Positions 6,264-8,362 of a stretch of 8,362 nucleotides of DNA are shown here, one piece after another (position 1 is the stretch's first letter; each line of letters begins with the position of its first letter). Origin of the DNA: Clostridiales bacterium (GTDB taxonomy: Bacteria > Bacillota > Clostridia > Christensenellales > CAG-138); the NCBI GenBank assembly GCA_009783775.1, contig WRCT01000072.1, forward strand, positions 1-8,362, given 5' to 3'. The notes under the pieces are model-generated. The model saw only the letters and a list, made by a program, of their open reading frames with translations. It ran no database searches and was not told the origin of the DNA. The position numbers and the translations under genes were made by a program.

Positions 6264-7394
6264 TCAACGCTTGCTCCACAGATCGCGCTGCGCCAGGAGA
6301 CGAATCACATAATAGGTGTTGAGATATTGATGTTCGGGCGTGACCATGGAAAAATGCAGATGATTTGCTATGGAATTGCCCGTCGTGCCTACCCAGCCGA
6401 TCTGCTGTCCGGCCCGCACCTCATCGCCCGGCTTGACAAAGGGCGAAAGCTCCCGCATATGCATATACTGGTATTCGTAACCCCGCGCGTCGACCACGCA
6501 GACATAGTTGCCCGAGACAGTATTATAGCTTGAGAACAGCACAGTCCCGTCGCTGCACGAGAAAATCGCCACCTGCCCGATACGGATATCCGTGCCCATG
6601 TGCAAGCGCGTGCGCCGCGACCGGCCCTCGCCCCAGGTATTGCGCACAAAACGCGAGCGGATATAGGGCAGGGGAGGGACCAGCTCCGCCATCAAGTCCT
6701 CCGGCAACTCGGGCTTTTTGTAAAGCGTCGGGCTATATTCACCCCCGTCCGCAAAGACGGTATTCAAGTAAAAGTAAGCCATGCGCGCGTGGTAGGCGTC
6801 GTTCGCGGTGCCGCACGCCGCCAAGGAAAAAAAGTCCGGCAAGGTCACGCGCAGGCTTGTCAAACGTTCCCCTTTGAACTGAATCTCAACCGTCAGACTT
6901 TCCTCTAAAAACGTGTGCAAACGCGTGCCGTAAACGCAGTAAAGTCCGGCCAGCTGCCTCCAGGGAAGATCGATGGCAATGTCTGTTTTGAGCGCATCCG
7001 AATCCGGATAAGCGACGGCCACCGTTTTGGCAGCCTCAAGCGCCGCGCGCGCAAACCCCTGCTCCGTTTGCGTGAACACGTCCCACACATCCCCGAATCT
7101 GTGATAGATATTGGGATCCATGCATTCGTATAGTTGCGAGAAATCAAGGAAAAAAGCCGACCAAAACCGCTGCGCGGCCTCTTCTTGCAGCTTCAGATCC
7201 CGTGCCATAATCGCAGTAAAATCCAGGGGCTCCGGTGTGGCGAAATCCGACAGCAGCAAGACGCGTGCCGGCGTTGAATCCTCAGCCGAAAAAGCGGGTT
7301 CACTGCCCGGCGCGCGCGTAACGGATGCCGTCGCGCTGGCCAGCAGCACGATCAACGCCAGAAGAATAATCACTTGCCAAATATGTCTTCCCAT
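6264..7394 (-). CDS. Membrane-anchored M23-family metallopeptidase
   Basis: The C-terminal third is a LytM/M23 zinc peptidase domain, a family that cuts peptide cross-bridges in peptidoglycan. The zinc-site motifs appear complete: HMGTD (265-269), YMHM (310-313) and HLHFSM (345-350), giving His265, Asp269 and His347 as likely ligands. G-T-T-G-N precedes HLH as usual. Residues about 5-24 (IWQVIILLALIVLLASATAS) form a single membrane helix or signal anchor, so the enzyme would act outside the cytoplasmic membrane. The middle (about 55-240) is a domain I do not recognise. The 376-residue start at ATG 7394 is chosen because the hydrophobic segment follows directly; the frame extends to 7469 with no better signal. 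There is no Shine-Dalgarno sequence, and a promoter lies unusually close. It might be sporulation-specific like SpoIIQ, but the unknown middle domain and the ddl-murF context do not settle this. Confidence 0.88.
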   Translation of the reverse strand: MGRHIWQVIILLALIVLLASATASVTRAPGSEPAFSAEDSTPARVLLLSDFATPEPLDFTAIMARDLKLQEEAAQRFWSAFFLDFSQLYECMDPNIYHRFGDVWDVFTQTEQGFARAALEAAKTVAVAYPDSDALKTDIAIDLPWRQLAGLYCVYGTRLHTFLEESLTVEIQFKGERLTSLRVTLPDFFSLAACGTANDAYHARMAYFYLNTVFADGGEYSPTLYKKPELPEDLMAELVPPLPYIRSRFVRNTWGEGRSRRTRLHMGTDIRIGQVAIFSCSDGTVLFSSYNTVSGNYVCVVDARGYEYQYMHMRELSPFVKPGDEVRAGQQIGWVGTTGNSIANHLHFSMVTPEHQYLNTYYVIRLLAQRDLWSKR

Positions 7395-7401
7395 CCCATC
7401 A

Positions 7402-7430
7402 AGTATAACGCGCGCTGCAGGATATTGCAA
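7402..7430 (-). promoter_or_regulatory. Candidate housekeeping promoter of the M23 peptidase gene
   Basis: On the minus strand, TTGCAA (7430-7425) and TATACT (7407-7402) are separated by 17 bases, matching 4 of 6 and 5 of 6 of the sigma-A consensus. Seven bases lie between the -10 and the ATG at 7394, so transcripts would start at or within a base or two of the start codon. This fits the missing Shine-Dalgarno sequence. Confidence 0.5.
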
Positions 7431-7435
7431 GATAC

Positions 7436-7463
7436 ACCAAAAGCGCCCGGGCGCAATACTATA
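7436..7463 (+). promoter_or_regulatory. Possible mother-cell (sigma-K/sigma-E type) promoter of cotJ
   Basis: AATACTATA (7455-7463) resembles the sigma-K -10 pattern CATANNNTA with one mismatch, and also the sigma-E -10 CATACAAT. An AC at 7436-7437 lies 17 bases upstream, one more than the usual sigma-K spacing. No sigma-E -35 is found at the right distance. cotJ is sigma-E dependent in B. subtilis, so a mother-cell promoter is expected here, but this assignment is weak. Confidence 0.25.
7443..7454. promoter_or_regulatory. 12-base perfect palindrome between divergent genes
   Basis: GCGCCCGGGCGC is a perfect palindrome with no loop, lying between the divergently transcribed M23 gene and cotJA. 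It is 13 bases upstream of the M23 -35 box and directly before the candidate cotJ -10. It could be an operator, or simply a GC-rich coincidence. Confidence 0.25.
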
Positions 7464-7489
7464 TACCAAACTTTATAGGAGGACACAAT

Positions 7490-7771
7490 ATGCAACAACA
7501 GTTTATGACGGGCGATTCCTGCGCGATGGCGGGCCGGCCGATGGAACTGGCCGTGCCGGCCGGTCTGGTCGCGGCGGGGGAAGTCTGCTCGGGAAACGTC
7601 TGCGACTTTCCCATGCGGCCGCCCTGCGGCCCAAGCGAACCGCTGGCGCAAGCCTGCGTGCCGCCGCAGGTATATCGTATGGGGTTCTGCCCCTGCGAGG
7701 CCCTGTGCAACGGAACCCTATTTCCCGAGCTGGTCTCGCGGTGGCAGCGCAGCAACTGCAATGAGGTGTGA
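7490..7771 (+). CDS. cotJA: Spore coat-associated protein CotJA
   Basis: CotJA is a small inner-coat protein made in the mother cell and encoded first in the cotJ operon. The 93-residue product carries the family core LAQACVPPQVYRMGFCPCEA (52-71) followed by GTLFPEL (75-81), the stretch usually read as LA.AYVP.Q.Y...F.P..AL..GTLFPEL. It has no signal peptide or membrane helix. AGGAGG (7477-7482) sits 7 bases before the ATG and fixes the start. The N-terminal half is low in recognisable features, and the protein holds nine cysteines, several in the positions CSGNVC and CPC. The stop is 2 bases from the cotJB start, so the two are co-translated. Confidence 0.87.
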   Translation: MQQQFMTGDSCAMAGRPMELAVPAGLVAAGEVCSGNVCDFPMRPPCGPSEPLAQACVPPQVYRMGFCPCEALCNGTLFPELVSRWQRSNCNEV

Positions 7772-7773
7772 GC

Positions 7774-8025
7774 ATGGATAGAATGACAGAACAATGTTTG
7801 CGCAGGAAAATCCAGGAGGCGCGGTTTGCCTGCATAGATTTGCAGCTTTACCTGGACACCCACCCCGACGATATGGCGGCGATGATCGACTACAACTGCT
7901 ACAGCGAGGCCTTAAATCGCCTGATCTGCAAGTTTGATCAGGAGTTCAGTCCGCTCTTGGGGTTCGGGCAAAGCCTGATGGAAACCGGCAGCTGGGTGTT
8001 TGACCGTTGGCCGTGGGAAGTGTAG
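7774..8025 (+). CDS. cotJB: Spore coat protein CotJB
   Basis: CotJB is the second cotJ operon protein, thought to associate with CotJA and CotJC in the inner coat. The 83-residue product shows the family landmarks: FACIDLQLYLDTHPDD near 18-33, an EALNRLICKFDQEFSPLLGF middle, and a tryptophan-rich end W..D.WPWE. I chose ATG 7774 over the overlapping GTG at 7768 because GAGG (7763-7766) is spaced 7 bases from 7774. It is intact and is followed 12 bases later by cotJC. Confidence 0.88.
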   Translation: MDRMTEQCLRRKIQEARFACIDLQLYLDTHPDDMAAMIDYNCYSEALNRLICKFDQEFSPLLGFGQSLMETGSWVFDRWPWEV

Positions 8026-8037
8026 GGAGGTAGAACT

Positions 8038-8259
8038 ATGTGGATTTATCAGAAAGAACTGGAATTTCCGGTCTGTATCACCAAACCGGACGCGAAGATG
8101 GCAAAACTGCTGCTGGCGCAATACGGCGGCCCCGATTCTGAACTGGGAGCGGCCGTACGCTATCTCACGCAGCGTTTCTCCATGCCGGACGCCCGCGTGC
8201 GCGCCACCTTAAATGACATAGGGACCGAAGAATTGGCCCATATTGATGACAATATCTAA
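8038..8259 (+). pseudogene. cotJC: Truncated cotJC (manganese catalase-like coat protein)
   Basis: CotJC resembles manganese catalases and is normally about 190 residues. Here a well-placed GGGAGG (8025-8030) and ATG 8038 begin a normal N-terminus: MWIYQKELEFPV, QYGGPDSELGAAVRYLTQRF (28-47) and DIGTEELAHI (60-69). The frame then reads only DDNI before TAA (8257-8259). The first metal-ligand set typical of the family (Glu35, Glu65, His68) is present; the second set, in the missing half, is absent. None of the plus frames after about 8242 resumes CotJC-like sequence, and base composition turns AT-rich at the same place. This points to an insertion or rearrangement rather than a frameshift. The other half, if it exists, is beyond the window. 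Confidence 0.8.
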
Positions 8260-8362
8260 ACTCTTGACAATTTCCAGTATATTTCAATGTTGAATGGATT
8301 TTTATTGAGCCCTCTGCCGGAGCTTTCTCTGTAGTAGGATATTTTGCTTATGACCGTTTTTA
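8256..8362 (-). CDS. Possible C-terminal end of an unidentified protein in the sequence interrupting cotJC (partial)
   Basis: On the minus strand a frame is open from the window edge to TAG (8258-8256). It reads KTVISKISYYRESSGRG (codons 8360-8310) and ends IEIYWKLSRV. The other minus frames and all plus frames have stops in this interval. It could be the tail of a gene, such as a transposase, carried by DNA inserted into cotJC, but no family is recognisable and 34 codons can stay open by chance. Confidence 0.25.
   Translation of the reverse strand, partial: KTVISKISYYRESSGRGLNKNPFNIEIYWKLSRV

Noticed and set aside
8247..8271. Repeated TGACAAT (8247-8253 and 8265-8271) as a target-site duplication
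   Set aside because: The copies are 18 bases apart on the same side of the break. A real duplication would flank an inserted element whose far end is outside the window.
8230..8290. Simple frameshift explaining the short cotJC
   Set aside because: All three plus frames after about 8242 lack the expected CotJC continuation and reach stops quickly, so a one- or two-base error does not restore the gene.
8264..8290. TTGACA at 8264-8269 as an outward-facing promoter
   Set aside because: A perfect -35 box, but no good -10 at 16-18 bases; the nearest TATATT is only 8 bases away.

Overview
The window comes from a GC-rich, endospore-forming Firmicute, most likely an uncultured member of the Clostridia. 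The evidence is a GerA-type germinant receptor operon and a cotJ spore-coat operon flanking peptidoglycan genes. A short GGGGCGAA/TTCGCCC palindrome of a kind I associate with Clostridia genomes also occurs once. No tRNA, rRNA, CRISPR array or complete insertion sequence is visible.

Layout. Positions 1-44 hold the last codons of an unidentified plus-strand gene. Positions 45-362 are non-coding and hold two hairpins. Positions 363-3867 form a tightly overlapping plus-strand germination operon: a GerAA-family A subunit, a 603-residue protein that appears to fuse a GerAB-type permease to a GerAC-type lipoprotein, and a 51-residue two-helix membrane protein resembling receptor D subunits. Both junctions are ATGA overlaps. 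On the minus strand, running right to left, are a membrane-anchored M23 peptidase (7394-6264), D-Ala-D-Ala ligase ddl (6203-5178) and murF (5176-3851). murF converges on the germination operon and the two coding ends overlap by 17 bases. Divergent from the M23 gene is a cotJA-cotJB-cotJC operon (7490-8259). Its cotJC is cut off after 73 codons, at the edge of AT-rich DNA that fills the rest of the window.

How the genes fit together. Ddl makes D-Ala-D-Ala and MurF joins it to the UDP-MurNAc-tripeptide, so these two are consecutive steps of wall precursor synthesis. The M23 enzyme probably cuts peptidoglycan peptides. The GerA-type genes would build a receptor in the spore inner membrane that senses germinants. 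CotJA, CotJB and CotJC are inner coat components made in the mother cell.

The most notable observations are the GerAB-GerAC fusion with a retained lipobox-like LTAC, the palindromic repeat read in frame inside the gerAA coding sequence, the D-subunit-like small ORF, the disrupted cotJC, and two minus-strand genes whose best promoter sits so close to the start codon that the mRNA would be leaderless or nearly so.
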